Positions 43,519 to 56,787 of a stretch of DNA of 64,000 bases are shown one piece after another (positions within the stretch are counted from its first letter, which is position 1; every line of letters begins with the position of its first letter). The translations under genes and the position numbers were made by a program. The notes beneath the pieces are model-generated. The model did not search any database. It was not told the origin of the DNA and saw only the letters and a program-made list of their open reading frames with translations. The DNA is from Siphonodentalium dalli. Its lineage: Eukaryota; Mollusca; Scaphopoda; Gadilida; Siphonodentaliidae. The DNA is taken from NCBI GenBank assembly GCA_032622095.1, contig CP136068.1, forward strand, positions 8,159,314-8,223,313, written 5' to 3'.

Positions 43519-44499
43519 TTTCGTGTGAGGGATCACCTACTGGGCCAACCATCCGATTGCAACTTGATGAATTGATTAAGACCCACACCATATTCATCAG
43601 ATATTATAAATATATTATCATCTAGAAGTCTTAATAAATTATTTATATTTGCTGAATATATTTCATGCATGTTTTATATTTGCTGTTTTCAAAGTAGCAT
43701 GCCTATGTGTTTTGATATCTTGTTTTATATGTGTTTGACAATTGTCAGTTTCTTAATGGTTCTGACCCCAACCGTGTGCTCACTCACCGATTTTGGGTGT
43801 TTTATTTGTATATATTTTGTTTCGAGTTAGTCTAATTCGATGTCATTTATAATCACCGTTGCTTCACTCGATTTTGCTAATCGGTTTCTTCTCGTTGTGA
43901 TATGGCATTGTAGCTAAATAGGAAATGTTGTCGTCAATTTTAAAATGTCAAATTGTCCAACATTCGAAGTCGTTTCTGACAGGATCAGTCCGATTAGATT
44001 GCTGTGAAGAGGCAAGGTTGGAGGCTGTTTACACAACTGTAATTACCGAGAAAGATTAACCAAATACGCGAAATTGTCAACACTAAAATGTCGTGTCCAT
44101 AAAGTCATAGTTTTCTCATATATCAGGATGGCTAAGGCTACGACGATTTGTCTTTATTTGAGATATAATTACTATGTTCGTGTCTAGTGTAAAATTTTAT
44201 CTTTGGAGGATACTACATTTTAAAAGCCCACCGGTTATATGATTATTAAAGTGAGGAGTAATGATCCGATTGGAACAATATTAAATAATCTTCTCACCAC
44301 AAATGGCGCCGTCTGATTGGCCCATAGCTATATCCTTTATTGTATAGTGTTGCGCTAAATTAAATATGCTAAATATCGTGCTAAATTTAGCGTATTACTA
44401 TTCAACACTCGAATGAAAACAAGTATGAACAGAGACCCCTATCTCGAGGAAATATGTAGGACAAAATCTCGACCATTTTATGTAGGCATGTCCAAATGA
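43519..44499. other. No gene recognised
   Basis: About 1 kb of AT-rich sequence. Repeated TAAATTTAGC/GCTAAAT words near 44350-44400. Confidence 0.4.
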
Positions 44500-45365
44500 A
44501 ATAACAACGTTACTGTGAACAGTTTTGTCAAGGACCGATGGCAATATTCGGCTGTGTTCAAAGTAAAGCTAGTTGTACTTTATTTTCCTGTAGGATCGTT
44601 GAACAGTCCTGCAGTTTGTGTTGCTACCAACTTGGTAGGATGGTTACATATTATGAATGATTGCAGTTCAAATTGGTCGGTGAAATATAATAGAGCAATG
44701 AAGCAAGACATTTTCTAATTGAGGCCAGTTCGGTCCAATAGTTTAACCTAAAGTGGTTCTACACTTAGTTTAGTCCAATTGATAATATATCAAACTTATT
44801 TCGTATAACATATGAATATATATAACCGTGCCAAACGTGAGTTCAACGGCATACACATGGTGTGTGGGGGTGATAAATCTCCCATCTCTGCTCCAATGCT
44901 AGCCAATTATATGATATACATTGAAATCAAATGGTACATGTTAGGAGTTGATGTGAATTGAATTTCATCAATATTAGTTAACGCATTTAGGGAATGGTTA
45001 TTAGCATTGCAACGCTGATATGTTTCCTTGAAATTATCAGCTTATGTAAATAAACCATTTAAATTTTTCGAAAGCAACTTACAGTCAACTAGTATATCAT
45101 TCCGGACACATTTAACGTATATCTCCAATTGGTCACATAGAATATCGTCAGTTGGGACTAACAATATAATAACTAGTATCGGTACCGCGGTAAAACGCGT
45201 GGAACGTTCCCGCTACCGATAGGGCTGGAACCTTCGGTGCTTTGATATGGCTGAACCGCATGGATAAAGAGTTGCAGTAAAGTCAGTTTCATCAGAAGCC
45301 GTTGCCAAACTTAGGGAAGGGTTATCAGCATGACACCATAAATAATTGTTCCTTAAAATTATCAT
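44500..45365 (+). repeat. Dispersed repeat family E, copy 1
   Basis: It aligns in order with 53430-54560: TAGTTGTACTT, GAACAGTCCTGCAGTTTGT, GTGAGTTCAACGGCATA, CAAATGGTACATGTTAGG, AATTAGTTAA, TTAGGGAATGGTTAT, GGTACCGCGGTA and GGAACCTTCGGTGCTTTGA. A part (AGGGAAGGGTTATCAGCATG) is repeated again at 45315, as in the other copy at 54490. Confidence 0.7.
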
Positions 45366-47031
45366 CAAATGGCCAAAAATAAATTCATTTGGCAAAACGT
45401 TTGGTCAAAGTTTTGATTACCACAGAATCGGAATTCTAATTCGAAAACCCAAATTGGTGTTGTAATTGGATCGACATAAGAATCAAATTTATGGTATAAT
45501 CATCTGCTAATTTAGTAGGTAATACAGCTTAATGTGTAACAAAAGGCACTCATGGCAGTACACTGTCGAACAATGGGACAATAATTGGGAGACCAGAAAT
45601 TGAGGATTTAATTTGGCCAAAAAATCAGTATTGGCCAAAATATTGTTCGGCCCTGTGTGAACACTGTCAGCGACCGCATTTGAGCAAATCTACACCCACA
45701 CCAAATATGACTTAATTCTGACTTGTCGTTCTGGCGAATATATTGACAAACGTATGGATGCGCTGATAGAAAATTAACGGATGGACGGATTCATGGCTAT
45801 AGCACCACCAAAGACTTCGCTTCAGATGAGCTACAATCATTGTTCAAAATATTGTTCAAAAATAATTATTTTCCACTTCCGGTTCACATTTTGATGGAGA
45901 CGTCCAAATTTGCACCAAAAACTTGGGATTATGTCTTAGCGTCACAACATATATACATCTTTATACATACAACACTATTGTATCTCCATAATTTGCATCA
46001 AACTGACTTTGATTCTCGTCTGCAAAACGGTGGACATGTTGGACGTCAACTGGTATGGTGTCTATGCGGCCAGCGTGTGTTCATCTTCAAATTACTAAAA
46101 AGTTGCGGGACATAACAAGGAGAAAAATGAGTGGGGATGAAGTTATGCCATGGGCTGCATGGGTCCATATCAGATTCCCGCTTATGTTGAGCAATTACAA
46201 TAAAATTCACAAGCGTTTCCCTGTCGCAATGCAACTTGAAGTTTGAAGTATTCTGGAGATAAACAACATTGCAAACCATTGGATCCTGATCCCGCTACAA
46301 ATGATATGTGTATGATATAATTATACATTTACGTTTCCCATATGAATTTTCAAACCAGCATATCGTAAATAGTTTTAATATTTTTCTACGTTTGTCTAAA
46401 TGTGAACCCAGTGTGTTTGCCAGATAGTATGCCGAATTTATAAGTAAAGCACACATGCTGGAGTTCATATTGGGAACTTTGTGGTGCAAAATGAATCACG
46501 CTTGTACACGCAGTGGTTTCTGTTGTTCTTATTCGAGTAACCATGAGCTTATGCCGCAATGGCTCGGTGGGTTCGTATGAACCGCCCCAGACACCGAGGC
46601 AAGTTAAATGGACATGGACATTAATTGGAGAAATATTGAATATATTCTGTCGATGTCAACTAAGGAATTGGAAACATGTGTCCAATGTCTTAAATGCTAA
46701 TTACAGTAAGAAACAATTAATAAAACATATATTATGCGGGGAATAATGTGATCATGCGCAAGCGTAATTACCGAACCAAAGTTAAAACAATCACATAGGG
46801 GTTTCTGTTTGTAGCATTTAAAACAATTCGTGTCAAAATCACTTTATAGATTCCCGCCAAATAAGATTCACATGCATAATGCTTATGTTTGGTGGGGTAA
46901 TTATAAAAAGTTATATATATTGTCGAGAGTGCATGGAACTGAAACTAACCATTATATTACTTGGCGTGCTGCGGGAGCTTTATCTCCGCGTCAGATACTC
47001 AGGGTTTCCATTCCATTCATAACATGCCATC
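45366..47031. other. Element remnants; no gene recognised
   Basis: 45365-45640 holds TTTGGCCAAA-type clusters like those at 26605 and 27115. The frames at 45840, 46046, 46055 and 46513 lack motifs. 46820-47000 is GC-richer but has no clear exon. Confidence 0.35.
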
Positions 47032-47187
47032 ATGTCGATTTCAACGACAGTCGACAAACAACGTCATCATGTAACTTTCACCATTGACCGAATTCGCGTG
47101 GAACTGAATGTATCTTCTGCTTTGTTCATAAGTATGTGTTTTCATTCTATTCAAGAAAATAGGATATATATGGATTTTCAGATGCAT
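47032..47187 (+). CDS. First coding exon, two-exon gene candidate
   Basis: ATG 47032 opens 52 codons (MSISTTVDKQRHHV, DRIRVELNVSSALFISMCF, then YMDFQMH) up to a strong donor CAT|GTAAGTATG in phase 0. The minus-strand exon at 19724-19889 is a clear paralogue, conserved in protein more than in DNA. The next candidate exon (47578-47790) also starts in phase 0. The product is not recognised; the first 30 residues would form an amphipathic helix with basic residues. Confidence 0.55.
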
Positions 47188-47577
47188 GTAAGTATGCAGA
47201 CTTATGATAACAATCAAATCCACATTAAATAGTATCTTATTTCCTTTCGCACGGTATAGTCTCTACAGAACCATGCAGTATTGATCAACTGCTGTGCATC
47301 ATACATTTGGAAAATAAATCTTTGAGATACACGTAGATCGTGTTGCGTTGTTGTCATTTTAGTTTATTTAAAAAAATATTAAAAGTTCCCAGGGTCCGAT
47401 GATTTGATCCAGTAGAGTGCCGGAGTAGACCCGTTAGAAATTCATTATGGACCTACTTTCCCTTATAAATAAAAACAAATAAATGATTTTATGACGTTAA
47501 TATAAATATGAGAATGCTGCACGTCGACTGATTTGGGTTGGCCTCTTGACAGCCCATTACGACATTAATGCTTTAAG

Positions 47578-47790
47578 CCCACCGATCTACTGTGCGACAT
47601 TCGCGCTCCCGAAATTCAAAACAACAGCGTCCGGCTTTGGTTCGTTATAAATGAAAATGTAAGGTGTTATGTAACAGATATCATCTGGGTCCGATCAGTT
47701 ATCGAAATTTGTAATAATGAAAACTATGCAGCTATCGTCGCTGTTGTTATCGGAATGAAAGACCATGATGCTTTGGCTAGAATTGCATGG
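47578..47790 (+). CDS. Second exon of the same candidate gene
   Basis: A 213-base stretch with no ATG reads PTDLLCDIRAPEIQNNSVRL, WFVINENVRCYVTDIIWV and YAAIVAVVIGMKDHDALARI, from an acceptor-like GCTTTAAG to GCATGG|GTATAA, phase 0 to phase 0. Composition is strongly protein-like (alternating beta-type hydrophobics) in an AT-rich setting. The acceptor lacks a long pyrimidine tract and the donor is weak, so the limits are tentative. No family is recognised. Confidence 0.45.
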
Positions 47791-50678
47791 GTATAATATC
47801 GAATGTGGCTGGTACAAGCACATTAACAAGCACAGCGGTCTGAAACTAAGTTGTCACTGCAACAAAGAAAATTGCAATGGATGACGAGCATAGGCTACTC
47901 GGGTTTTGACAAAGTGTGCAATTATTTTATTTCTAAATTGTCTATGTAATGTAGTTCATACAGGTATTCGCTGAAGCTGTGACGGGCGATGGATTCTTTG
48001 AAACATGTCATATCGTTCATTCACACTGTTTTGCATTGACGAGAGAACGTACTTAGTATCATACAGGTGCACATAAGTAGCTACTCCATTGTATTAGCGG
48101 TACGTTATGAACTAGTCGCATTAGATCGATGGCAGGAAGACACTGGACGCAATATGGGCGCCTCATTATAACTTCAGATGTGTTACATCACAACAAACTA
48201 CAAACATTCCCGCATGGGGAATGTATAATATCTCAAAAATGTGTTTCAATGTGCTCGTCCTGCAACGCGATCAATACTCTATAGACTTATACAGTAACAA
48301 TCGGAGATCAATTTGCTATAACGTCACAATATGTTAGATAAGTGGTATACATTGCATAAAGCAAAAACAATATATGCTTCATCCGTGTACCATTTGGTAG
48401 ACGAATATTAGCAAAACGACTGCTGTAGTAAAATGGGAGACACTGCATGAAACCACACGACGTAGCAATATTCGCGTCCTTTATATCACGGAATAAAACA
48501 CAATTCATACAATATAATGTTGGTAGACATACGCATGCAGTTTAGAAACTGACACAGTTCACCAATGGAAGGCAGTTTCGAATGAAATTTGAAGAACAAA
48601 AGGAAAATATCAAGATTCATTTGGCATTTATATATAATTGTATTTCATATCGGGGAATCATTGGAAGTTGGAAGATTATCTGTTTTGCATATGGAAGTGT
48701 TACTTTGTGATGCCTTTGATCATTGTAATATATTTATGCATATTTGATGGCGACGGTGATATTTATCAACACATTGTAGTAGTGTTACAAACATGGTTGA
48801 AACATTGGTGCCATTGATGGATAATTGAGCTAAATATTGCAGAATTGACTGATTTGTATATTGGTTAGTCACCTTCGCAAGCACCTGGCAGTTCATTGTC
48901 CATTTAGTGGCTAACATTACGGATAACATTATCACACATAACTACAACTGTTTACAGTTTGTACTCTCAAAGGATTGCTAATCTTTTAACACAGGCTAAC
49001 TTCTGCAAGCGACCCTAAAGAAATCATAACGGCATTCGTTGAATTGATTTAATTGTATAAACGGCACAGTTGCAACCAAATGCTTGTTAATTTTGCGAAT
49101 TGAGCGACATTCTATCATAAAGTGCAGGCTACGAGTCACGGATTGCAACATGCATCTACCTGTTGCCAGATACTTCTCATTGTGTTTGTAAATTACACTG
49201 GGCAATATTAGAGCACGACTGTGTGGCGTTGTCCATTATGCCGCTCCCGAACCGTCTTCGGCACGTTTTGGGTGAGAATTGTTAATAATTCTGTCCAAGC
49301 TACATCCGCCCGAAAATAAGACACAAATAACTCCATGCACAATACAGATATGGAAAGCATGTGCCAAAATGAGTCTCCAAACAAAACGAGTTATGAAAAG
49401 AAAACAATATTTATGTAATTTCAATGCCATCGTGTGATTTTCTTGCCTAAATAATATCAACCGAATAAGGCGTAATACATAATTTCTGAACAGAGAATTA
49501 ATTTAATTTACCATGTAAAGGTGGGGCCGGGGTAGATTATGCCAAATGTCCTACTGCGAGAGGTAAGATTGTTTCTAACGCTGCGCCCGGTTTAATGTGG
49601 GGTGCACCCCTAGGAGTGTGGCGTATGAGTCCTTACAGTGCTTGGACGGCCGTATAACATGTAGTGCCAACCTTGGTCCAACATATATTCAAGACGTGTG
49701 ATTGATTTGGCCCGGTTTAGTGAATCGGCCATTGTTGCCTCTCAACAATGTTTCAGATTTGTCGTGTTATTCTTCCGGTATTTGCACTTTTGTTTTCCTG
49801 TTTACACATGAGTCAAATTACTCCAAACTAATCAACCCAATATGAGCCGGTTGCTCCAAAACAAGTTACATAATTATGTTGAACAGGTTTCTTCGAAACA
49901 ACCAAAATTTATCTCAAACAATTTGACTCTCATAAGCAGAGCTTGCTAGTTCAGTTTAGAAAGTTGGCATGATTGAAGATACACCTTTAACTTCAAAGGA
50001 CAACAAACAGTATATGTGCGTTGAAGCCATGCGTTGACGACATTTTGTCTCACCCACCCGACGTTCAAATTCACGCATTGACAGAGGCTCATGCCATATT
50101 AATCATATATCATAGTTATCGTGTTAATGCAAACTTATACTTTAGAAACTACTTGACACACTTCGATGTTAAGCCAAGGTAAATTTAATTTAATATATTG
50201 ATATTGATTGCGTATTTATAATGAATTAGTATACTAATTGCATGCGCTTTATAGTATATGTTTGCACACTAATCCATTCTTGAAATTATATTCCTGATTA
50301 CGCGGAAAATGTTTCCACTTGGGTGCTTTAAATTATGCATCGTTCATTGATTTATTCCCATCCACTGTCTGCTTTGTATAAATAGTTGTTTCCTTACGAT
50401 AGCTTTGCCTACTTGAATATATTGGCATATCTGGTGAAACAAATTAAATTCCAACCAATCAATGCGTTATTTAACTACCAATTACCTGGACCATTGACAC
50501 ATACCAATTGAGATAATTATATATATATCGACTAAGTTACATGTAGGTTCAAATTCTTTAATTCATGCTGTATTACCAATTCATGCCAATCGCTGGAATC
50601 ATGGTTTACCATCGGACGAATGCATAATATATATCCGCACTTGACCTCTGTGAAACTATTTTATCACATATCCTCAAG
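47791..50678. other. No gene recognised
   Basis: About 2.9 kb. Minus-strand frames at 48308, 48720, 48996 and 49236 are short and without motif. 49500-49680 is locally GC-rich (GGGGTGCACCCC) without a clear feature. Confidence 0.4.
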
Positions 50679-51330
50679 ATGGATATAAAACCATTTATAA
50701 ACTCTATATTACGAAAACTGAAGTCATATATGATAAACGAAGAGCTCATCTGCATCAGCAACAATACAATTGTCTCACGTAAACGCCATATCATTCATGA
50801 GTTAATAGCACAACTGGGTATCAGTGGTGAGGACCCTCAATTGGTATTACCTGACAAAAACTTGATAACGGATATGTCATGTGTAGCTTCGGTGGTATCT
50901 TCCATTGCACTTGCCCAGCTGTTAACAACTCTGATCATTTAGGAAGCTGTTTAGAGGTTAACAATTTGAGACCAGAGCACGAGCCTCATATTTGCAAAAC
51001 ATTTACCCTAGTAGGAATGTTTCAAACACATTTTAGACATTTATGTCGGGTGCTATTTGTTACATCTGTAGCAGCGTCCGGCAATTTGGTGGTTAACGGC
51101 GCGGACGTGATAGCTCATGCGCGAGACGCTGCTAGGCGAAGCCATGACGCCATCTTAAATCCATTGTGCCATTATCTACTGGTGTTATTATATACATGTA
51201 CTTGTTCCTTGTATTGTTTGTGCCATCAACGTTGGATTCATCCGCACCACTATACCACGACAACCATAGAAGGTAAATATGACGCTTTCAACTATTGGCG
51301 CCGTCGCAAAAACGAATTTTGAGAACGAAC
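50679..51330 (+). other. Unassigned overlapping open frames
   Basis: A frame at 50679-50942 (IINEELICISNN-like hydrophobic and basic content) overlaps another at 50879-51322 with several Cys and His. The 51060-51150 part is CpG-rich (GGCGCGGACGTGATAG, CATGCGCGAGACG). No domain or splice pair could be fixed, so no gene is called. Confidence 0.3.
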
Positions 51331-51589
51331 GTGATTCATGCGGATACAATTTTCTTCAGTGAATATCATGTTGTGCTGTTCATTTCGCAGTGCAAACTAA
51401 GCACACAAGTTGTTCTGTGTATCATTTACTATGAGGAAGGAAGTGTGACACTTGTTTTGTGACTTTTTCTGTGAGTTTGGAAGATTGAAAGTTCGCAGCA
51501 GTCCGGTCACGTAACCTTTCTACCAAGTTCATTGTTTATTCATTAGTGCGAACTTTTTGTCCACATCACTAGCACATCGAAACTTTGAA
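51331..51589. other. Spacer
   Basis: No features seen. Confidence 0.3.
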
Positions 51590-51766
51590 ATGCTGTCATC
51601 ACAATTATCGTGGGATGATTCAGATCTGGATAAATTGCTCGAAGAGTATACTGACAGTGACAGTTTTCGCGAACATGAAATCGAGAAGAATGTTGCGGAA
51701 TATGAATCTGCAACGCCATGCTCCTTTAAGAAAACTACCGACCGAAACAGAAAGATGCTACAATGA
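51590..51766 (+). CDS. Putative acidic coding frame, unknown protein
   Basis: ATG 51590 opens MLSSQLSWDDSDLDKLLEE, then YTDSDSFREHEIEKNVAEYE, and stops at 51764. It resembles the putative exon at 8007 in its W-D-D-x-D-L-D-x-L-L stretch. A second frame overlaps and continues (VNLVPSPGTNTFSQRATHY) to 51854, with a donor-like CCG|GTAAGG at 51893, so a frameshift or splice may connect the two. The family is unknown. Confidence 0.35.
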   Translation: MLSSQLSWDDSDLDKLLEEYTDSDSFREHEIEKNVAEYESATPCSFKKTTDRNRKMLQ

Positions 51767-52591
51767 CGGCCAAATCGTCAACCTAGTCCCATCACCCGGT
51801 ACGAATACCTTCTCCCAACGTGCGACACATTATATAAATCAGGGAGTGGTTTGAGGGGCACACGATGAACAAACACGGCTTACACCATAAAACCGGTAAG
51901 GATATATGCTAATTGCATCTCGTTATGAAATCTCTCACAACCGTTATTTTTTGAAAACACCGATTTGTCTACACTGACGGCGATTTCAAATAAATCCGCC
52001 AACATTGGAAACAGGACAGTGGTGGATATGTTATTCAAGTTAGCGAACAAATGAAATAAGTGTATTCTATAGAAAGAAAGCGAGGTGATAATTCACACCA
52101 AGCACTTCCTCCCCATAAATGACAAACCATGCGAATTGAAATGTGATTTGTGTCATGTCATGTTCACAATAATTACGCATTAGTAGCATATCCAATTAGC
52201 TAAGGGGATCATTATAGTTTTACGACACAAGCAATAAATATATTTATATTACTTGTTTAACAAGTACACGAGGTGTTGACACGCGTCTTCTGGTTATATG
52301 AGCTGTTAATGTACATATTAATACGCATAGGCAAACAACGTTTTTATTTCAGCAAACTGGTGGGATGCTGCAATAGTACGACACGGTTGTTGGAAGCATT
52401 TTTATTTGTTTGTAACATATGTATTGTATCTCCCAATATATACAATATTGACAATTAAATGATGACTAGGAGGTAATGAATGATGAGGGAGTAACCACTG
52501 GGGAGTTGTATAGACTTATCACACATACATAAGTTGTTATGAACGACGTTTCATGATTTTACATAGTTTGTAGATACATGTATTATTTTAT
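51767..52591. other. No gene recognised
   Basis: About 0.8 kb of AT-rich sequence; ACTTGTTTAACAAGT near 52251 is a 15-base palindrome. Confidence 0.4.
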
Positions 52592-53045
52592 GAAATGTAT
52601 AAGCTAGGAACAGTTTTGTATTTTCTGTGTAAATGTTTCAAAATCCGTGTTTATCCAGATTGTGTCTGTCTTTTCATAGATACGGTAATAAATTGTTGTC
52701 AAAATGCCACCAATCCACTCTTTGGTAATACATGAAACTTACATAGTAATAAGATCATTTGAAGAAGAAACTTAGCGTACAAGGAATTGATGAATCACAA
52801 ATAGGAAAATTCCTGACTCCATAGATCGTTTGCGTCGTATACGTAAACCAATCACCATCGCAGTCGAATAAGGGTCACTATCAGTCCAAACCTTAATGTT
52901 TTAGTTTAATATAAAGAATACTTTGATGGTCTCTGGTGGACGATTGTAAAATGTATAAGCTAGTAAAATGTGTGTATTTTTTAGTAAATGTGGCAAAATC
53001 ATAATCAAAATGCCACCAATCCACTCTTCGGTAATATATGGAACT
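52592..53045 (+). repeat. ~356-bp spaced direct duplication
   Basis: AAATGTATAAGCTAG, GTGTAAATG/AGTAAATGT, CAAAATGCCACCAATCCACT and CGGTAAT or TGGTAAT at 52592-52740 recur at 52948-53045, moderately diverged. Confidence 0.7.
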
Positions 53046-53429
53046 TATAAATTAAAACTAACATGGTTAGTCTATTTACCAACGATACTTTAAAGAACTA
53101 ATGCCATATTTTGATAATCGATGCGTCGTTTGCAAAGATATCCCGTTTGAGATGACAATTTCTTCTTAAACCTGATTGAAAAACATGCTTCAATAAACGA
53201 TTGCTCTATAGATTCCTACATACTGCAACCGACTTGATTGATGTTTTGTTCTTATCATCAATCATAGTACAGTAAAATGGCATGAAATTCGGCAAAATCG
53301 ACAAATCTGCAGGCTAACACAATTTGAATTACGACCGATTCGCGTGCTCTCACGACAAGGTCATAAAACTTATTGGACAGCCGGGACATGTTATATTAGT
53401 CCGAGATATCGGTAAGCGAACACTTATAC
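53046..53429. other. No gene recognised
   Basis: About 0.4 kb; nothing identified. Confidence 0.35.
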
Positions 53430-54560
53430 GTGTTCTGAGTAAAATGAGTTGTACTTGAGTTTTATCAACTTCTCCTCGAGGGACTTTGAGCAGTCCAGCA
53501 GTTTGTATGCAAGTATGAAATATTATAATTAGAGCATTCTACTTATAATATTTAAATGTTAAACAGTTTAAGCTAATTATGAACATTTACATGTATGCGA
53601 ATGTTGGTCTAATTACAACAAATCGTCCACTTAATACCAAAGTATGGCGATCAAAACCAGAACACCCCCTCTTTTTTCCACCACGTAGGTGGTTCTACAC
53701 TTATAAATAAATCCAGGGGTTAACAATGTGGTCACGCTTAATGAAGCAAGCACATTTGAAGCCATGAACACTCAGACTGAGCCCGTGTCTGCATAAATCT
53801 GATTTATATATATATATATATATAATGTTATCAAAACCTAACTCATAATATATCAAAATTATTACATGTAACATAGGAATCTATACAGGTACCAAATTTG
53901 AATTCAACAGCATAGCTATGGTTGGTGGGCGTATTAAATCATATATATCTTCCCCTACTTGGACCAAATCTATGAGATTCAATGATCTACTAATTTCAAA
54001 TGGTATATTGTCGGTGTTGAAGTGAATTCATTTTCCTCAAAATTAGTTACACAATTCAGGGAAGGACTATCAGCATGGCACCACTGATATATGTTTTTGA
54101 AATGATCAGCATAATAAATAGTTTTAATTCTTGGAAATCCACATTGTCTTACGATCAACCTGTATTTCATACCTGCCACACTATGTATAACTGGTATAAC
54201 ACCGATCAATCACATAATATAGCGTCACCTGGGACTGTCAGTATCAGAACGTGTACCGGTACCACGGTACCATACACGAAACAAACCATGTACCGAAAGG
54301 TATGGAACCGTCGGTACTTCGAGAAGCCTAAACAGCATAGCGCGGGTAGGTGGGGTGTTAAATATCCTAAATATATGTAAATAACAATGTATGCAATTCG
54401 ATGATCAATTATTTAATTAAAACGAAATTTAACGGGTATATTTAAGAGTTGAAGTATATTAATTTTCCTCTTAATTAGTTACATAATTTAGAGTAGGGTT
54501 ATCAGTTATGACACGACTGGTAATTTTGTATTTGAAATTAACTGCATCATAGGTATACAC
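53430..54560 (+). repeat. Dispersed repeat family E, copy 2, with a partial third unit
   Basis: It parallels 44500-45365 (see that entry). A (TA)-rich run at 53805-53823 interrupts it. From about 54335 a further unit restarts (GGTGTTAAAT, AATTTTCCTCTTAATTAGTT, AGTAGGGTTATCAGTTATG). Minus-strand frames over the units share CHADNPSL/CHADSPSL-like words, but no consistent gene results. Confidence 0.7.
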
Positions 54561-55769
54561 ACCATTAGCATAGATGAAAATAATTAACATAGCATATATA
54601 CATACTAGTGTAATACATGTTACTTGTGCAACTGATCGTGTATCACACGTATGATAACTGGATGCTATACCGGTATATATGTGAACCATGGCGCGTGGAT
54701 TTCTTACTGGTAGTGCACAGAGTTGGACTAAGTGCAATACGTTTTTTAAAACAAACCTGCCACTAGCACATGGCAATTCCAAGGTAACAGACGTACCGTT
54801 CTAACACAAATTTGGGAAGTGTTCATCCCTCCTCTGTGAACACTTCCATCCAACTGATATATCATATGGAAGTGTACATGAACATTCGCCATTACAAGTA
54901 GCAGAGTGATGGTAATGGACGAACCTGTTTTCGGTAACGGAAACTAAATTCATTGGGTCGATCTTTTGAGGCCAGAATCAATTGAGAATTATTGAAACAT
55001 AACACAGCAAACAGTCTAATATCATTTTCAGTTTTTAATTAATCTAAAATTGAAACACATTCAAAATATAATACTAATGCATGTACACGGAACCAGTCAT
55101 GTTGTTGGGAGTCGTATTATGCAATTATTTATGAGAGTGCTGCATCACTATGTAACATTGTAGGTGAAAGCCCTTGTGCATTTTTAATGTGCGTATTCAG
55201 ATCTTGTAATCCCCTTTTAACAATAAATAGTCATCTCAGTTTGGAACATTAATCATTCAATCGGTTAGGGTTGAGACGTGTTATGGAATGTAATGTTGCT
55301 GGACCTTTTGAAAACATAAGCAATGTGGAATCACCATGATTGGGCCTGAATTTCAGGTTGTATTTATTGTATCTTGTATTTGATAGTTCAAAAATATGAT
55401 AAATTATATCAATTCTTAAAATATAATTTGGATATAATCTTTAAGTGTTGATGACATTCGTATATATGTGATCAATAAACATAAAGTAGATAAACATAAA
55501 TAGATAGTGACATGAATGAATGAATAATTTATTGGATAAAGCAAGTCAGTATACAATAGGAATGGCAAAACTGTTGGTGAAAATACAATGCATAATACAC
55601 AATCGGTGTTGTGGCCTAACGGCTGTCTTCCCAGAATCGCCCAGGCAAAAATTAACTGCATTTTGTTTGTTTGTTTATATTCATAATATTTCGCAAAAAT
55701 TGGTCATGGACGATCTGATGCATCGATCTTTTTGTTCTTGTCTCATTCGTGGGTTATGTGTAGCATAAT
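54561..55769. other. No gene recognised; one hairpin
   Basis: GGAAGTGTTCA/TGAACACTTCC are perfect 11-bp arms at 54815-54847. 55510-55680 looks like a retroposon tail (ATGAATGAATGAATAATTTA), unassigned. Confidence 0.4.
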
Positions 55770-56070
55770 GAAATGTTGCCGTTAGCGTACCAGCCAAATC
55801 GTGTACCATTATGAGTACACGTTGCCCCAAATACCTGTCAATTTACCATTGGTTTTGATGCTTATTCGACAGATATTATACCGATTAGCATTACACAGGT
55901 CCAAATATATTGGTAGGTGTCAATTGGGACACACTAAATTGTAAGCCGATGCCGGCTTCAGATAAAAGATGTAAGTGGACTGTTATGTCGCATTATCTCC
56001 TTCGTTTCTCAATGGATATGAATGATATTTTGAATGTATGTCCGTGTTATCGGATATGGAATATACAAAC
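55770..56070 (+). repeat. Dispersed repeat family B, copy 2
   Basis: Same-orientation partner of 1920-2210 (landmarks given there), with about a quarter of positions changed by eye. Confidence 0.7.
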
Positions 56071-56787
56071 ATCACGTGATGTCACAAATTTGCTGATTTT
56101 ATTTCATTCAACATTTTCGTTCTGGAACACGGCCAGCTCTAAATAAAAGGTGTAAGCAGCTTATGTGCTTAACTGGAACTAATTTGCGATGCTGGATTAT
56201 ATAGTGGCGGGCGTCTTTGTTAAAATCAGTTCACGATGCTCCCGCCTATCGATGGCATATTGGATGTCATCATTTGAATCTATTGGAAAACCTTATATCC
56301 CCCATTTATGAACAGAACATGCTCAGATTGTACATGCACGATGAATTGTGATATATAGATGCGGTTAAACGAGACATCGCATTTTGATAACAGCCACGTT
56401 CGGTTGACATAATCGTCTTTTCTAACGCAACCGGGTGAAATGTCATATCCATAGATTCTATGGGTATTTTGGCCACGAAACTATCATCGGCTGGATGGAA
56501 CTAAACCGACATTTGGCATTATGCGTCATGTGTCAGTCACATGTGAGGTTTATCGGTTGGTCTTTCGAATGGGGACTAGTCTATTTCGAGTCCATTATGT
56601 AATACTTTAGTACATGTAGTGTTGCTAAAGTACTGTATTCGGTACTCTATGCAGTCCATTAATTCTAACATGACATGTAGAACTCATTTGAGAGTACTAT
56701 ATAGAACGTCCGTATCAAAAGTCTACACATCCGAGAGAAATCCAGCATCATTATTGTACCAGCATCGGCAGTCAGATCATTTTGGAC
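56071..56787. other. 3' flank of the second lectin
   Basis: About 0.7 kb; no exon or clear poly(A) signal recognised on the minus strand. Confidence 0.35.

Noticed and set aside
43362-43625. Open frame with repeated WRDAGFMEG-like peptide
   Set aside because: It is the 19-bp minisatellite read in rotating frames, not a gene.
53979-54782. Minus-strand frames sharing CHADSPSL-like words with 45213-45395
   Set aside because: The words come from the family E repeat; the frames are not consistent between copies.
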